A program made the translations under genes and the position numbers. Positions 46,505 through 55,189 of a DNA stretch of 64,000 bases are shown one piece after another. Position 1 is the first letter of the stretch, and the number at the start of each line of letters is the position of its first letter. Below the pieces are notes generated by a model. The model worked only from the letters and a program-made list of their open reading frames with translations. It had not been told where the DNA came from and searched no databases. Where the stretch lies: positions 62,001 to 126,000 of the forward strand of contig NZ_JAESIY010000006.1 in NCBI RefSeq assembly GCF_016757215.1, written 5' to 3'. Source of the stretch: Fulvivirga sediminis. GTDB lineage: Bacteria; Bacteroidota; Bacteroidia; Cytophagales; Cyclobacteriaceae.

Positions 46505-47128
46505 ATGAAAAATAGATTTATAAATATACTAATCTTATTTGCAGCAGTAACTCTCTGCATATCATGTGATGATGACACTGATGATGTGTCCTTCATAACC
46601 ACATACCCTGACTTTGAAATTCAGGGAGGGACATACTTATCAATAGTTTCAGGAAACTCCTATGAAGATGCTGGAGCAATTGCTACAGAAGGAGAAAATC
46701 AACTAGAAGTTACGTCATCTGGCTCCGTTGACTCTGATACACCAGGACTTTACACCATTACTTACACCGCCACTAATAGTGATGGTTACGATGGTAGTGC
46801 TCAAAGAGTAATTGCGGTGACAGAAGAAGATGTGAGCAGTGAAGATCTATCTGGCCCTTACTTAAGTGGATCAAGAAGTGTTAACTATGAACAACGAGCT
46901 TCAGGACTATACTACGGAGAAAACTTATGGGCAGACTCCAATGGAGTATCAGGATACTTCCTGCACACTGAAGGATCAACCATTTTGGTTCCTCAACAAG
47001 ATTCTCCATTCGGAGCATATACCGGATCAGGCACTATTAATGGCGATGGTACCATATCTCTTCGATTTGAAATAATTGAAGGTGGTAATGCTGGAGCAGT
47101 GCTAAGTCGTACCTTAACTAAACAATAA
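46505..47128 (+). CDS. Surface lipoprotein with DUF5011-like immunoglobulin-type domain
   Basis: This 207-residue lipoprotein has a lipobox (CISC) and an Ig-like domain with GNSYEDAGAIATEG and DTPGLYTITYTATNSDG, the usual pattern of DUF5011. A short C-terminal domain follows. It is 17 bases after the SusD gene, in the place where accessory surface glycan- or ligand-binding lipoproteins sit in SusCD loci. Its role in ligand capture is inferred from that position. Confidence 0.8.
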   Translation: MKNRFINILILFAAVTLCISCDDDTDDVSFITTYPDFEIQGGTYLSIVSGNSYEDAGAIATEGENQLEVTSSGSVDSDTPGLYTITYTATNSDGYDGSAQRVIAVTEEDVSSEDLSGPYLSGSRSVNYEQRASGLYYGENLWADSNGVSGYFLHTEGSTILVPQQDSPFGAYTGSGTINGDGTISLRFEIIEGGNAGAVLSRTLTKQ

Positions 47129-47133
47129 AAGAC

Positions 47134-47595
47134 ATGCAAAATTTAAAAAACTATACTAAGTATATCATATTTTTATTAACGCTAGTTGGTGGTTTAACAT
47201 CTTGCACTGAAGAAAATGACTATGACAAAGTCACCTTTCCATATACCGAGGTTGTAGGAGAATATGTGGTAGATGTGCAGCTTACATCTCCATTCGAGAC
47301 TAGTGACCATGTAACGATCATTTTATCAAATACATCAACTTCGAACGACTCTATTTGGATTGAAGATGAAGATTTTTTCAAATCAAAAATAAAGGCAAGA
47401 TTAGAAGGTAATAAATTATCCGCTATAAACGGGCTGGATATTTTCAAAGGAAAACGTGCCAATGTGCAAGGGGAAGTATTTCCTGAAAATGACAGCATTC
47501 ATATAGAATGGACTTATATAGAAGGTTTTGGTGAACTGGAAGCTGATAATATAGTAGAAGCTAATGGCATACTATTCAATGGTATCACAAACTAA
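47134..47595 (+). CDS. Small lipoprotein, lipocalin-like
   Basis: This 153-residue protein has a lipobox (LTSC, Cys near residue 28). The mature part has alternating beta strands (GEYVVDVQLTSPF, SDHVTIILSNTS, RANVQGEVFPENDSIHIEWTY) suggestive of a lipocalin-type barrel found in lipoproteins encoded next to SusCD pairs. I cannot name the family with certainty. It is the fourth and last gene of the operon and is followed by a terminator. Confidence 0.7.
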   Translation: MQNLKNYTKYIIFLLTLVGGLTSCTEENDYDKVTFPYTEVVGEYVVDVQLTSPFETSDHVTIILSNTSTSNDSIWIEDEDFFKSKIKARLEGNKLSAINGLDIFKGKRANVQGEVFPENDSIHIEWTYIEGFGELEADNIVEANGILFNGITN

Positions 47596-47628
47596 ATCAC
47601 TTCTTGTAGATAATACATAGAGTAAAAG

Positions 47629-47660
47629 AAGGCTGTCTTAATCCAAGGCAGCCTTTATTT
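47629..47660 (+). terminator. Intrinsic terminator of the SusC/SusD operon
   Basis: AAGGCTGTCTT (47629-47639) pairs with AAGGCAGCCTT (47645-47655) with one G-T pair, five-base loop, followed by TATTTTTA. It separates the operon from the convergent DUF5686 gene. Confidence 0.82.
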
Positions 47661-47665
47661 TTATC

Positions 47666-50269
47666 CTAAAATATACTTCCCAAATTACTGGCAATTCCTA
47701 CCCTCACTCCCCAGTCTTCATATTTACCTTCTTTAAAAGCGGTAACTAGCTCCAGCCTGAAGACCCTAAATATGTAATTTATACCATATCCAAGCTCTGT
47801 ATAGTTCGATGAGACGTCATTAGCCAGGTAGTTCACAAAAAAGTTTTCTCTAACTCCTGAAAGACGGACAATTGGAATTCTGGTAACGAGCAACTGACGG
47901 AATTGATAATTTGCGTTACCTGCAAAATACTGATCATTTGTACTGTAAGCATAGTAATCTAGCAATCGAAAGCTTCCCACAGGATCCAAGGTCGTAAAAG
48001 GAGTTCTACCACCCAAAAAATGCTTATAATCAGTGAAATACATCTTTTTTGAGTTAAGAAATATTCCTGCTTTCAAATAAACATCCAGTAAGCCTCTAAT
48101 TCCAAGTTTATACTGATCTTTATAACTCACCTCTAGCAAATCATAATCCACCTCACTATTAAATACAGAGGAAATTCCTTTTTTATAAGAAACCGCAAAT
48201 ATTGGTGAAGAATCATTAATAGCTATTTTCTTGTCATTATAAATAGCATATTTGATAAATGGCTTGTACTCTATCTCACCTCCTAATAACAGAGCATTAT
48301 TCTCCGGAAATGAAGTATTCGCAAGTTCTAAACTAACAGGGGTATTAGATGTGAAATATTTACCACTCCAATCAAATATAGTAAAGTCAGTATTGTTATG
48401 AAGCTGTCGTCTTCTACTGAGTTCTGAGTTTAGTTTGAGCCTCACTTCCTCATTCCAATTCTTTTCATAAGCTAAGTTCACAAAATCCTGCTCATATATT
48501 TTCATATAGTTACGCTCTGCAAACAGGCTCATGAAAGTATTAATGTAAGGATGAATAGGGTTATCTCTATTAAACTGATTTACGTATCTCCCTGCGGTTA
48601 ATATCAAATTATTTCTAGAATCATTATCTCCAAATCCATAATGAGTTCTTAAAGTACCTGACAGCTTTTTTCTCGCAAAAGCATACCTTAAAAGTGGACT
48701 CACACTTAGCCAACTCTTCTTATTGAAAGTTTTGGAATACGTAAGCTTATAATCTAGATTAAACCCTTCTACAGTATTATAGTTAAAGCCTAAAAATGGA
48801 CTCCTTATTTTTAAATAGGCCTTATCTCCCAAGTCGTACCTGTTACCAAGAACCAAATCTTGAAAATGAACCCCCTTTCTCTTCGTATTCCTAAGGGTGT
48901 CACCATTTTCCTCTCTCTCTCTGACCTGATTTAAGCTATCAAGTATATCATACCCTCTTTTTTCTCCTTTATTCAAAGGAACAGGCCTTATCTTAGCCCA
49001 ATATAATGAGTCGTGAGAATATGCATTTGAATCAATTTCAAATGTACGATTAGTTAAAATATCTGCATTATCGCTTTCTCTTAACTCATCTTTTTCATAA
49101 GCCTTCAAAACTTTTTTGAGCTGCTTTCTGGTCACTTCCTTACCAGAAGTCAATATCTCCTGGATTTCCTTCTCATCCTCATCTTGCACTTGCTCTTGCA
49201 ATTTTTCAGCTAACTCTTCTTCCACCTTTTCATCTATAACCTCTATCTGCATGTCTAGATCAGGATTCACCTGCACCTCATAGTTATTTACTGTAGCGAG
49301 GTAATCCCCTTCAAACTCAAATCCTAGCACCTTGCCTTCTACATGAAATTTATGAGTTACGGGCAACCATACACCCTCCTCAATAGGTTTATAGACCTGT
49401 TTAATATGAAAATCAACACCAAATTTAGTCACGTGTAAATTCAAGCTATAAATACTCCAGTAGTCCTCCACAATATTTATAACCCCTCTAAACACATTAT
49501 CTCCTTTGGAGCGTGGTATCACCCTGATTTTACTTACCTCAACCCCCTGATCCTGATAAGTGCCTTCATACCTAAATTTATAATAAGAAAAAGCTTTTGG
49601 AGATAAAGGGGAAACGCATTTAGCTAACTCAGGCTCATAGAAGGAGCCATTTATGTACGGGTTAGGCATCGTATTTCTATTATCGCCAGTAGTATAAATA
49701 GAAATTACTTTTTCATTATAAGTGTTCGGCCTAATGTACTCGACTTCACTCACTGACTCCGTTATAAATACCCTATCCGGGTCTATTCCTGCCTTTTTTA
49801 TTTGCCCTTTCATTAAAAAAGGATAATCCTTGAGTTTACCAGTCCCCTTCATATACACTTTAGCTGTATACTTATCAATTTGCTGAGTGTGAAATTTACT
49901 CTTGGCAATCGCTTTTCGCATAATAGTATAGGCAGGGTCCTCCTTCCCAGCCCTAACCTCAATATCTCTGAGCATGATAACCTGAGATTCAAGCTTCACA
50001 TCAAGGTCCACAAAGCCCTCTTCTACAATCACTTCTTTAGTTAAAGAAGCATAACCAACAAATTGGAATATTAGCTGATAATTACCTGGATCAAGGTTTA
50101 TTTCATAATAAGCCTGATCATTAGTAGTGGTGCCACTGCCTGTTTCTTTTACATATATGGTACTATAAGGTAAAGGCTCTCCTTTTTCATTTCTTACCAC
50201 TCCCCTCACTCCGCCTGCGTAGCTGCAGTAAGCAGAAAGGATAAAGATTAACAACAAAAACTGTTTCAT
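47666..50269 (-). CDS. DUF5686 outer-membrane protein with carboxypeptidase-like regulatory domain
   Basis: This 867-residue protein has a signal peptide, a carboxypeptidase-like regulatory domain (residues about 20-105: GVVRNEKGEPLPYSTIYVKE) and then a large DUF5686-type region. Segments include SVSEVEYIRPNTYNEKVIS in the first half and a C-terminal beta-barrel-like part ending YEDWGVRVGIASNLGSIF. Such proteins are widespread in Bacteroidota and are presumed outer-membrane proteins; no reaction is known. An acidic segment with many Glu residues (about 340-400) is a possible periplasmic linker. Confidence 0.85.
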   Translation of the reverse strand: MKQFLLLIFILSAYCSYAGGVRGVVRNEKGEPLPYSTIYVKETGSGTTTNDQAYYEINLDPGNYQLIFQFVGYASLTKEVIVEEGFVDLDVKLESQVIMLRDIEVRAGKEDPAYTIMRKAIAKSKFHTQQIDKYTAKVYMKGTGKLKDYPFLMKGQIKKAGIDPDRVFITESVSEVEYIRPNTYNEKVISIYTTGDNRNTMPNPYINGSFYEPELAKCVSPLSPKAFSYYKFRYEGTYQDQGVEVSKIRVIPRSKGDNVFRGVINIVEDYWSIYSLNLHVTKFGVDFHIKQVYKPIEEGVWLPVTHKFHVEGKVLGFEFEGDYLATVNNYEVQVNPDLDMQIEVIDEKVEEELAEKLQEQVQDEDEKEIQEILTSGKEVTRKQLKKVLKAYEKDELRESDNADILTNRTFEIDSNAYSHDSLYWAKIRPVPLNKGEKRGYDILDSLNQVREREENGDTLRNTKRKGVHFQDLVLGNRYDLGDKAYLKIRSPFLGFNYNTVEGFNLDYKLTYSKTFNKKSWLSVSPLLRYAFARKKLSGTLRTHYGFGDNDSRNNLILTAGRYVNQFNRDNPIHPYINTFMSLFAERNYMKIYEQDFVNLAYEKNWNEEVRLKLNSELSRRRQLHNNTDFTIFDWSGKYFTSNTPVSLELANTSFPENNALLLGGEIEYKPFIKYAIYNDKKIAINDSSPIFAVSYKKGISSVFNSEVDYDLLEVSYKDQYKLGIRGLLDVYLKAGIFLNSKKMYFTDYKHFLGGRTPFTTLDPVGSFRLLDYYAYSTNDQYFAGNANYQFRQLLVTRIPIVRLSGVRENFFVNYLANDVSSNYTELGYGINYIFRVFRLELVTAFKEGKYEDWGVRVGIASNLGSIF

Positions 50270-50284
50270 AGGTAAAGGGAAAAG

Positions 50285-50308
50285 TCAATAACATACGCTC
50301 GTTATTGA
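50285..50308. repeat. Inverted repeat ahead of the DUF5686 gene
   Basis: TCAATAAC (50285-50292) and GTTATTGA (50301-50308) are perfect inverted copies around an eight-base loop. They lie 16 bases upstream of the DUF5686 ATG and downstream of nadD. It may be an operator, a leader hairpin, or a weak terminator of the nadD unit (CTTTT follows on the minus strand). Confidence 0.35.
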
Positions 50309-50358
50309 TTCTAAATTATAATTACAGAAGAATAACGAAGAACCGCAATGCCAAGTTA

Positions 50359-50931
50359 TTACAAGTAAAACTTCTTACTTACAATTAACTTTTCCACCTC
50401 GGAAGGCACAAGATACCTTATAGATTGATTTTTTTTGATACATTTTCTAATAAAAGTAGCAGAAACATCTAACATAGGTGAATCTATTACCTTTACATTT
50501 TCATGATCTAGCAACTCTGATGGTTGAGAGTTTGGCCGGGGATATACATAAAGGCCATATTTGGAGAGTATTTGATCTGAATTTTTCCACTTTGGAAAAC
50601 TCTTCAGGTTATCCTGACCTATGATCAGCTTAAAAGTGTAATCCGGATGTTTTTCTGTTAGATAGGTAAGCGTATCTATGGTATAGCTAGGTTTAGGCAT
50701 ATTAAACTCAATGTCTGAGGCTCTGAGATTAAAATTATCCTGAATAGCCGCATTCACCATATCCAACCGATCAAACTCGTGCAATAGTGATTTCCTCTGT
50801 TTGAAGGGATTTTGCGGAGAAACCACAAACCAAACCTGAGAGATTTCAGGCGCCTCTGCCATTACATTGGCTATAATGAGATGACCGATATGGATTGGAT
50901 TAAATGAACCGAAAAATAAGCCTACTGTCAT
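50359..50931 (-). CDS. nadD: Nicotinate-nucleotide adenylyltransferase
   Basis: This 190-residue protein has the nucleotidyltransferase motif GSFNPIHIGHL near the N-terminus and the C-terminal ISATFIRK-type segment (VSATFIRKCIKK). It adenylates nicotinate mononucleotide in NAD synthesis. It follows gmk by 18 bases on the same strand, a common Bacteroidota order. Confidence 0.95.
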   Translation of the reverse strand: MTVGLFFGSFNPIHIGHLIIANVMAEAPEISQVWFVVSPQNPFKQRKSLLHEFDRLDMVNAAIQDNFNLRASDIEFNMPKPSYTIDTLTYLTEKHPDYTFKLIIGQDNLKSFPKWKNSDQILSKYGLYVYPRPNSQPSELLDHENVKVIDSPMLDVSATFIRKCIKKNQSIRYLVPSEVEKLIVSKKFYL

Positions 50932-50949
50932 TGAGTTATTGATATTATA

Positions 50950-51519
50950 CTATTCTATAAAATCATTTACCAGCTTTTCGGCTTTCTTTAAAGACTCTTC
51001 AAGATCCTGGTTCACTAAAGTAACATCAAACTTATCTTCAAAGCTCATTTCAAATTTTGCCTTGAATATTCTTTGTGAAAGACTATCCTCCGTTTCTGTT
51101 TTCCGGTCATGAAGCCTTTCTTTTAACTCCTCTAATGAAGGAACCTTCACAAACACGGCAAGCGCCTTATCTCCGAAATAATTTTTTAAATGTAAACCTC
51201 CTTTTACGTCTACATCAAATATTACATGGCGTCCTTCAGCCCATATTCTGTTAACCTCAGCCTTAAGTGTTCCGTAGAAATTTCCAGCATATACTTCCTC
51301 CCACTCTATGAATTCATCATTATCAATGCTTTTCTTAAATTCATCAGGAGTTAGAAAGTAGTAGTCTTTGCCATGCTCTTCTTTTCTGCCTCGTTTGTCT
51401 CTTGTACAAGCCGAAATAGAAAAGCCAAGCTTAGGATTAGTTTCTAATAAGTGTTTAACAATAGTAGTTTTTCCCGATCCGGACGGAGCGGAAAATATAA
51501 TTGCCTTCCCTTTATGCAT
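50950..51519 (-). CDS. gmk: Guanylate kinase
   Basis: This 189-residue protein has the P-loop [13 protein letters not shown], the GMP-binding segment [19 protein letters not shown]-type (here [19 protein letters not shown]) and [14 protein letters not shown]. It phosphorylates GMP to GDP. It lies three bases after the anti-sigma-like gene, so the sigma, anti-sigma, gmk and nadD genes are probably one transcript. Confidence 0.96.
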   Translation of the reverse strand: MHKGKAIIFSAPSGSGKTTIVKHLLETNPKLGFSISACTRDKRGRKEEHGKDYYFLTPDEFKKSIDNDEFIEWEEVYAGNFYGTLKAEVNRIWAEGRHVIFDVDVKGGLHLKNYFGDKALAVFVKVPSLEELKERLHDRKTETEDSLSQRIFKAKFEMSFEDKFDVTLVNQDLEESLKKAEKLVNDFIE

Positions 51520-51522
51520 AAT

Positions 51523-51816
51523 TTAGTCGGCCTGTTGATAGATTTTTGATTTGATACTTTCTACCAGGTCAGAAGGGGTTTTTTGATTAAGACACCTATC
51601 TTTAATCATACTTTTAATAGCCTTATCTACGTTGTAAATCTCGTAATAAGGCATACAGTTCTCTATATGCTGTTTAAAGTAAGCTTGCTCCTCATCTGTA
51701 GCTTCCTGATCCAATACCAGACTTAGAACTTTGAGACACTCACCATGATCAGGCGTTCCTTTATCCGATTTTTCTACCGGACTCTTTTCAAATGAATTTG
51801 TAGAGGATAATGACAT
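51523..51816 (-). CDS. Small anti-sigma-factor-like protein (degenerate zinc motif)
   Basis: This 97-residue soluble protein lies eight bases after the ECF sigma gene. It has a helical ZAS-like region with HGECLKVL and HIENCMPYYEIY: the His and first Cys of the HxxxCxxC motif are present, but the last Cys position reads Tyr. It therefore probably binds and restrains the adjacent sigma factor, perhaps with altered metal or redox dependence. There is no transmembrane segment, so it would act in the cytoplasm. Confidence 0.65.
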   Translation of the reverse strand: MSLSSTNSFEKSPVEKSDKGTPDHGECLKVLSLVLDQEATDEEQAYFKQHIENCMPYYEIYNVDKAIKSMIKDRCLNQKTPSDLVESIKSKIYQQAD

Positions 51817-51824
51817 ATAAACTA

Positions 51825-52406
51825 TTAATTTTTATAACCCATTTTTTGTGCATATTCCTTTAGCCTTTCTTTTAAAAGGTTTCTGGCTCTATGCAATCTG
51901 GACCGTACTGTACCTATAGGGATGTCTAATATCTTAGCCATCTCATCATATTTAAAACCTTCCAGGTCACACAGAATAATTACTGTTCGAAAGTCCACAT
52001 CCAGTGAGTTCAAGGCATTGGAAATTTCATCTCCAATCATATCCTGAACGGTCTCTATTCTTAAATCTGTGGTTATAGACTTATCAACATCTTCAGAATT
52101 ATAAAAAGTTTCAACCTCTTGATAATCTACCTTAGCAGGCTGCTTGCTTTTCTTTCTAAAGTCATTAATAAAGCTATTTTTCAGTATCCGAAACAACCAT
52201 GCTTTTGCATTAGTTCCTTTTTCAAAGGATTCAATGAAGCGATATGCTTTCAGATAAGTATCCTGAACCAGATCCTTGGCATCATCTTCATCAAATGTTA
52301 ATCGGTAGGCAAAGTTATACATAGAATCAATGTGCGGAAGAAACTCTTGTTCAAAAGTCTTTTCCTTTTCACGCTGAGAATAACTTTGTCTTTTGTTATC
52401 GGACAT
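51825..52406 (-). CDS. ECF-type RNA polymerase sigma factor (SigR/RpoE-like)
   Basis: This 193-residue sigma factor has region 2 (FAYRLTFDEDDAKDLVQDTYLKAY, core-binding and -10 recognition, given in part) and region 4 (DLEGFKYDEMAKILDIPIGTVRSRLHRARNLL, helix-turn-helix). It would direct transcription of an unknown stress regulon. A TAnnTTTG box lies immediately upstream. The small anti-sigma-like gene follows, then gmk and nadD. Confidence 0.92.
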   Translation of the reverse strand: MSDNKRQSYSQREKEKTFEQEFLPHIDSMYNFAYRLTFDEDDAKDLVQDTYLKAYRFIESFEKGTNAKAWLFRILKNSFINDFRKKSKQPAKVDYQEVETFYNSEDVDKSITTDLRIETVQDMIGDEISNALNSLDVDFRTVIILCDLEGFKYDEMAKILDIPIGTVRSRLHRARNLLKERLKEYAQKMGYKN

Positions 52407-52411
52407 TTCTT

Positions 52412-52419
52412 CAAAAGTA
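52412..52419 (-). promoter_or_regulatory. TAnnTTTG promoter box for the ECF sigma gene
   Basis: The minus strand reads TACTTTTG, a full match six bases before the ATG. Transcription would start at or very near the start codon, giving a leaderless or nearly leaderless mRNA. Confidence 0.45.
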
Positions 52420-52625
52420 ATAATTATACATTTTAATTAATAGCTTATACAGCTTTAATAACTAACTCTACAAAAAACAAACGCAGTTGATGTTAATACT
52501 TACACATCTTTTTATTTCCTGCCTATTTAATTTAATAATTGTTTTTTCGAACAGTTATTTTATAAACAACAATTTAAGAGATTGGTTAAAATAAGCCTTA
52601 TCAAAAAGAAATAAATTTTATCGTG

Positions 52626-52633
52626 TAATTTTG
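52626..52633 (+). promoter_or_regulatory. TAnnTTTG promoter box for the LPS-kinase-like gene
   Basis: TAATTTTG is a full match directly before the ATG at 52640. It overlaps a TTG at 52631 that would otherwise extend the frame by three codons, so the ATG is the likely start of a nearly leaderless message. Confidence 0.45.
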
Positions 52634-52639
52634 TGCTTC

Positions 52640-53356
52640 ATGGATGTGCACAAGAAAAAAAAGTGGAATATACTCTCTAAGCCGGAGGATCTACACTTCT
52701 TCAAAGAGATACAAAAGAAGCGCTATAAAAAGAGAGGCACCTTAAAAAAGAACCATAGAAGTAAAGTTCGAGTAATTAAAATAGGCAACGAAAAGTATGT
52801 TCTGAAGATACCTCGTGAGAAGAATAAAAAGAAATGGATTAGGTTTACCACTCTTTTTAGAGATGGGGAAGCATTTAAGAATATAAAAGGAATGCTTACC
52901 TATGAACAAATGGGCATACCTTCTACCAAGCCCATCATGGCAGCTGAAAAAAGAAATAAAGGAATGGTGGTAGACTCTTGGCTACTTTACAAGTATTTAG
53001 ATGGCGAGCCCTGCCTTGACAATGAGCCACTATACCCCAGAGTAATAGATAAGCTACAACAAATACACCTTAAAGGCTACTTACACGGAGACCCACAAAT
53101 ACGAAACTTCCTCTATGAACCTCAGGAAGACGAAATATATGTTATAGATAGCAACCCTAAACCAGCCGGAATATTTAATTTTTCAAAGGCCTATGAGTTT
53201 GCTTACCTAAGAAAGAGTGCCCCGGGTATAGAAAAATACTTTGGAAAGATTAATGATTGGTGGCTTTACAAGCTTGCTTTCTACTATGATATCTATGAAC
53301 GTAAGTTTGTACGTGGAAGAAGAAAATTGAAAAGACTCATCGGATTACACCGATGA
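52640..53356 (+). CDS. LPS-kinase/RIO-like protein kinase fold protein
   Basis: This 238-residue basic protein has a kinase-like catalytic loop (LHGDPQIRNFL, HGDxxxxN) and a following metal-binding Asp (VIDSNPKPAG). An upstream strand with Lys (KYVLKIPREK) could bind ATP. The size and motifs fit Kdo/heptose kinases (WaaY/InaA type) that phosphorylate lipopolysaccharide core sugars. The adjacent convergent gene encodes a GT39-like membrane transferase, which supports an envelope role. The stop codon lies in a hairpin shared with that gene. Confidence 0.7.
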   Translation: MDVHKKKKWNILSKPEDLHFFKEIQKKRYKKRGTLKKNHRSKVRVIKIGNEKYVLKIPREKNKKKWIRFTTLFRDGEAFKNIKGMLTYEQMGIPSTKPIMAAEKRNKGMVVDSWLLYKYLDGEPCLDNEPLYPRVIDKLQQIHLKGYLHGDPQIRNFLYEPQEDEIYVIDSNPKPAGIFNFSKAYEFAYLRKSAPGIEKYFGKINDWWLYKLAFYYDIYERKFVRGRRKLKRLIGLHR

Positions 53357-53357
53357 G
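53336..53357. repeat. Hairpin containing two convergent stop codons
   Basis: CTCATCGG (53336-53343) and CCGATGAG (53350-53357) pair around a six-base loop. The TGA of the plus-strand kinase-like gene (53354-53356) lies in the right arm and the stop of the minus-strand gene (53345-53347) lies in the loop. No T run follows on either strand. Confidence 0.55.
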
Positions 53358-54856
53358 CTCTGCCTCTTAAGAATAAGATAATTTTCATCCCTAAAAACTT
53401 CCTCAAAATAAGGATTAGGAACAATATTCCAGTTTTTAAACCAAGGAAACTCTTTACTATTCTTTCTTTCCTTATTTAATATTATGTAATCCATCTCAAA
53501 ATCTAAGGCTGCTTTTTCCAAAAGTTGACGTTGCGTTAATTCTATATGCTCACGATCTTCTATATACTCATACGTCTTGAACGAGAAAATCTCATATTCA
53601 TCAATCTCATTATATACAAACTCCCAAGGGCCAAGAACCCGAGAGCCCTTTTCTACTTTGGAAAGGTATCTATGATGCTCCTTGACATGATTGTAATTCT
53701 TTTCAAAAATAGAGCCATATGTCATGCCCACAAAAACCATTTGAACTAAAAAAATAAGGAGATAAACCCACTTTATAATCTTAAGTTCCGGGGTCTGTAT
53801 GACTCTAAAAACTCCTAAACCTATTATCACAGACATAAAAGGCATTAAATACACCAAGTAACGAGCCCCATGACTACTGCTGAGTACCGCAAGAAAAAAC
53901 ATTAACAAAAGCGTATAAATTGTAAGGCTCTTGTAATTATTCCATAAGTGTTTAAATTGTGATATTAATGTCACGAGAAATAATGCGCTAATACCCCATA
54001 CATCCTGATCCCAAAAATATCGTTTGTGCTCATTTAGCACTCTAAGTATATTATTCCAAATCGCCATTAAAATACCACCATCCACCTTTTCTCCAAAAGT
54101 TTCCTGATGGGTAGGCCAATGCTTTAGCTGGTATAGAAACGTTTCAAGATTAGTTTGATTCCAGAGTTCATGAGTGTATAACAAACATACACCACTACAA
54201 ACTAAAGTATAGTAAATAAGTAAATTCCATTTCTTATTAAAAAGCAAAAAGAAAAAACCAACTACAGGAAAAACTAGCGCATTTAAATGGGTCACAAAAG
54301 CTAGTCCGGCAAACAGCCCTGACAACATTATCGGGTATACTTTTACATTTTTCACCCCAACACAGGTAAAATAAAATGACAAAAATCCCAACATCATAAT
54401 CAATACTTCAGGCCGAAACATGAAACTTCTATGGATTAATTCTGGAATTGTTATCAGCACCAAAATTGTCAGCCATAATAACAAACTCGGAGCCCTTTCC
54501 ACCCCTAGTAAGTATCTTCTAATAAAAAAAATTGTTGTCAAAAAACAAAGAAATATGAATCCTTTAAACAGGTATAAAGACCATCCAAACACATAGATGA
54601 TTAGTACACCTATCCAAACAAACAACTTATGATAAATTAGCATGTGTGAATCCCAATTAAAAACACCTGGCATACTCGTGAGCTTAACATTTCCCTCTTT
54701 AAGTAACCAATAAGATTGTTCTCCAAACCAAGGCTCATCCTGTTGAATATAGCGATGATATAAACTCAAAAGCAACAAACTGAACATAAGCAGCAGAATA
54801 GCTTTTATTACCCTTTGTTTAGCTAGCTCAGTACTTAAATTGATAAAAAAAGTCAT
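53345..54856 (-). CDS. ArnT/PMT-like (GT39-type) membrane glycosyltransferase
   Basis: This 503-residue integral membrane protein has about eleven transmembrane segments and a conserved acidic first periplasmic loop (QQDEPWFGEQSYWLL) typical of GT-C transferases such as ArnT and protein mannosyltransferases. It would transfer a sugar from a polyprenyl carrier to a lipid or protein outside the inner membrane. The substrate is unknown. It overlaps the convergent kinase-like gene by 12 bases. Confidence 0.75.
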   Translation of the reverse strand: MTFFINLSTELAKQRVIKAILLLMFSLLLLSLYHRYIQQDEPWFGEQSYWLLKEGNVKLTSMPGVFNWDSHMLIYHKLFVWIGVLIIYVFGWSLYLFKGFIFLCFLTTIFFIRRYLLGVERAPSLLLWLTILVLITIPELIHRSFMFRPEVLIMMLGFLSFYFTCVGVKNVKVYPIMLSGLFAGLAFVTHLNALVFPVVGFFFLLFNKKWNLLIYYTLVCSGVCLLYTHELWNQTNLETFLYQLKHWPTHQETFGEKVDGGILMAIWNNILRVLNEHKRYFWDQDVWGISALFLVTLISQFKHLWNNYKSLTIYTLLLMFFLAVLSSSHGARYLVYLMPFMSVIIGLGVFRVIQTPELKIIKWVYLLIFLVQMVFVGMTYGSIFEKNYNHVKEHHRYLSKVEKGSRVLGPWEFVYNEIDEYEIFSFKTYEYIEDREHIELTQRQLLEKAALDFEMDYIILNKERKNSKEFPWFKNWNIVPNPYFEEVFRDENYLILKRQSSSV

Positions 54857-55081
54857 AGATCAAAAAATAGGTTTAGCATCAATGTATTAGCCGCAATAAT
54901 ATCACTTTTCTATAATTATACAATTGCAATCAATAATTACCCTAATTAATACCGTTCACCTTAGCGTTCAGATATGAACATATTTCAATTATATAATTTT
55001 ATAGAATAGCTAATAAACTCGCTTAAGCCACTTTTTATATTTTGGCACACTGTTGGTATAAGGTGAATCATCTCAACAAAA

Positions 55082-55133
55082 AGGTCAAAAAACTCAAGAT
55101 TGATAAAGCAATAGGTCAAAAAACTCAAAATTG
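55082..55133. repeat. Two 21-base direct repeats, period 31
   Basis: Copies at 55082-55102 and 55113-55133 share AGGTCAAAAAACTCAA and differ at one position near the end (G versus A). They lie in the non-coding spacer, within the candidate small RNA. Period 31 is close to three helical turns. Confidence 0.8.
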
Positions 55134-55149
55134 TTTTGTTTAGGTAAAT

Positions 55150-55185
55150 AAAAAGAGCATCATGCGGTCACAGATGCTCTTTTTT
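55150..55185. terminator. Bidirectional intrinsic terminator
   Basis: AAAAAGAGCATC (55150-55161) pairs with GATGCTCTTTTT (55173-55184). On the minus strand it ends the VWA gene at 55190, and on the plus strand it has a T run that could end a small RNA. Confidence 0.85.
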
Positions 55186-55189
55186 CATT

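Larger units (their letters stand above)
55069..55185 (+). ncRNA. Candidate small RNA
   Basis: A possible promoter (TGGCACACTGTTGGTA, 55043-55058) is followed by non-coding sequence with two repeats and then an intrinsic terminator with a T run on the plus strand (55150-55185). The transcript would be about 117 bases. There is no start codon followed by a usable frame. The promoter has the sigma-54 -24 half (TGGCAC) but an imperfect -12 half (TGGT for TTGC), so this remains a hypothesis. Confidence 0.25.
54857..55189. other. Gene-free spacer between GT39-like and VWA genes
   Basis: This 333-base stretch has no plausible protein gene. The left part (54860-55030) is plain AT-rich sequence. The right part has a sigma-54-like element (55043-55058), two 21-base near-identical direct repeats and a terminator hairpin; see the separate entries. 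Confidence 0.7.

Noticed and set aside
41816-47595. Classical polysaccharide utilisation locus
   Set aside because: No glycoside hydrolase, polysaccharide lyase, sulfatase or SusR-type regulator lies beside the SusC/SusD pair.
55082-55133. The two direct repeats as a CRISPR array
   Set aside because: There are only two copies with a ten-base spacer and no cas genes.
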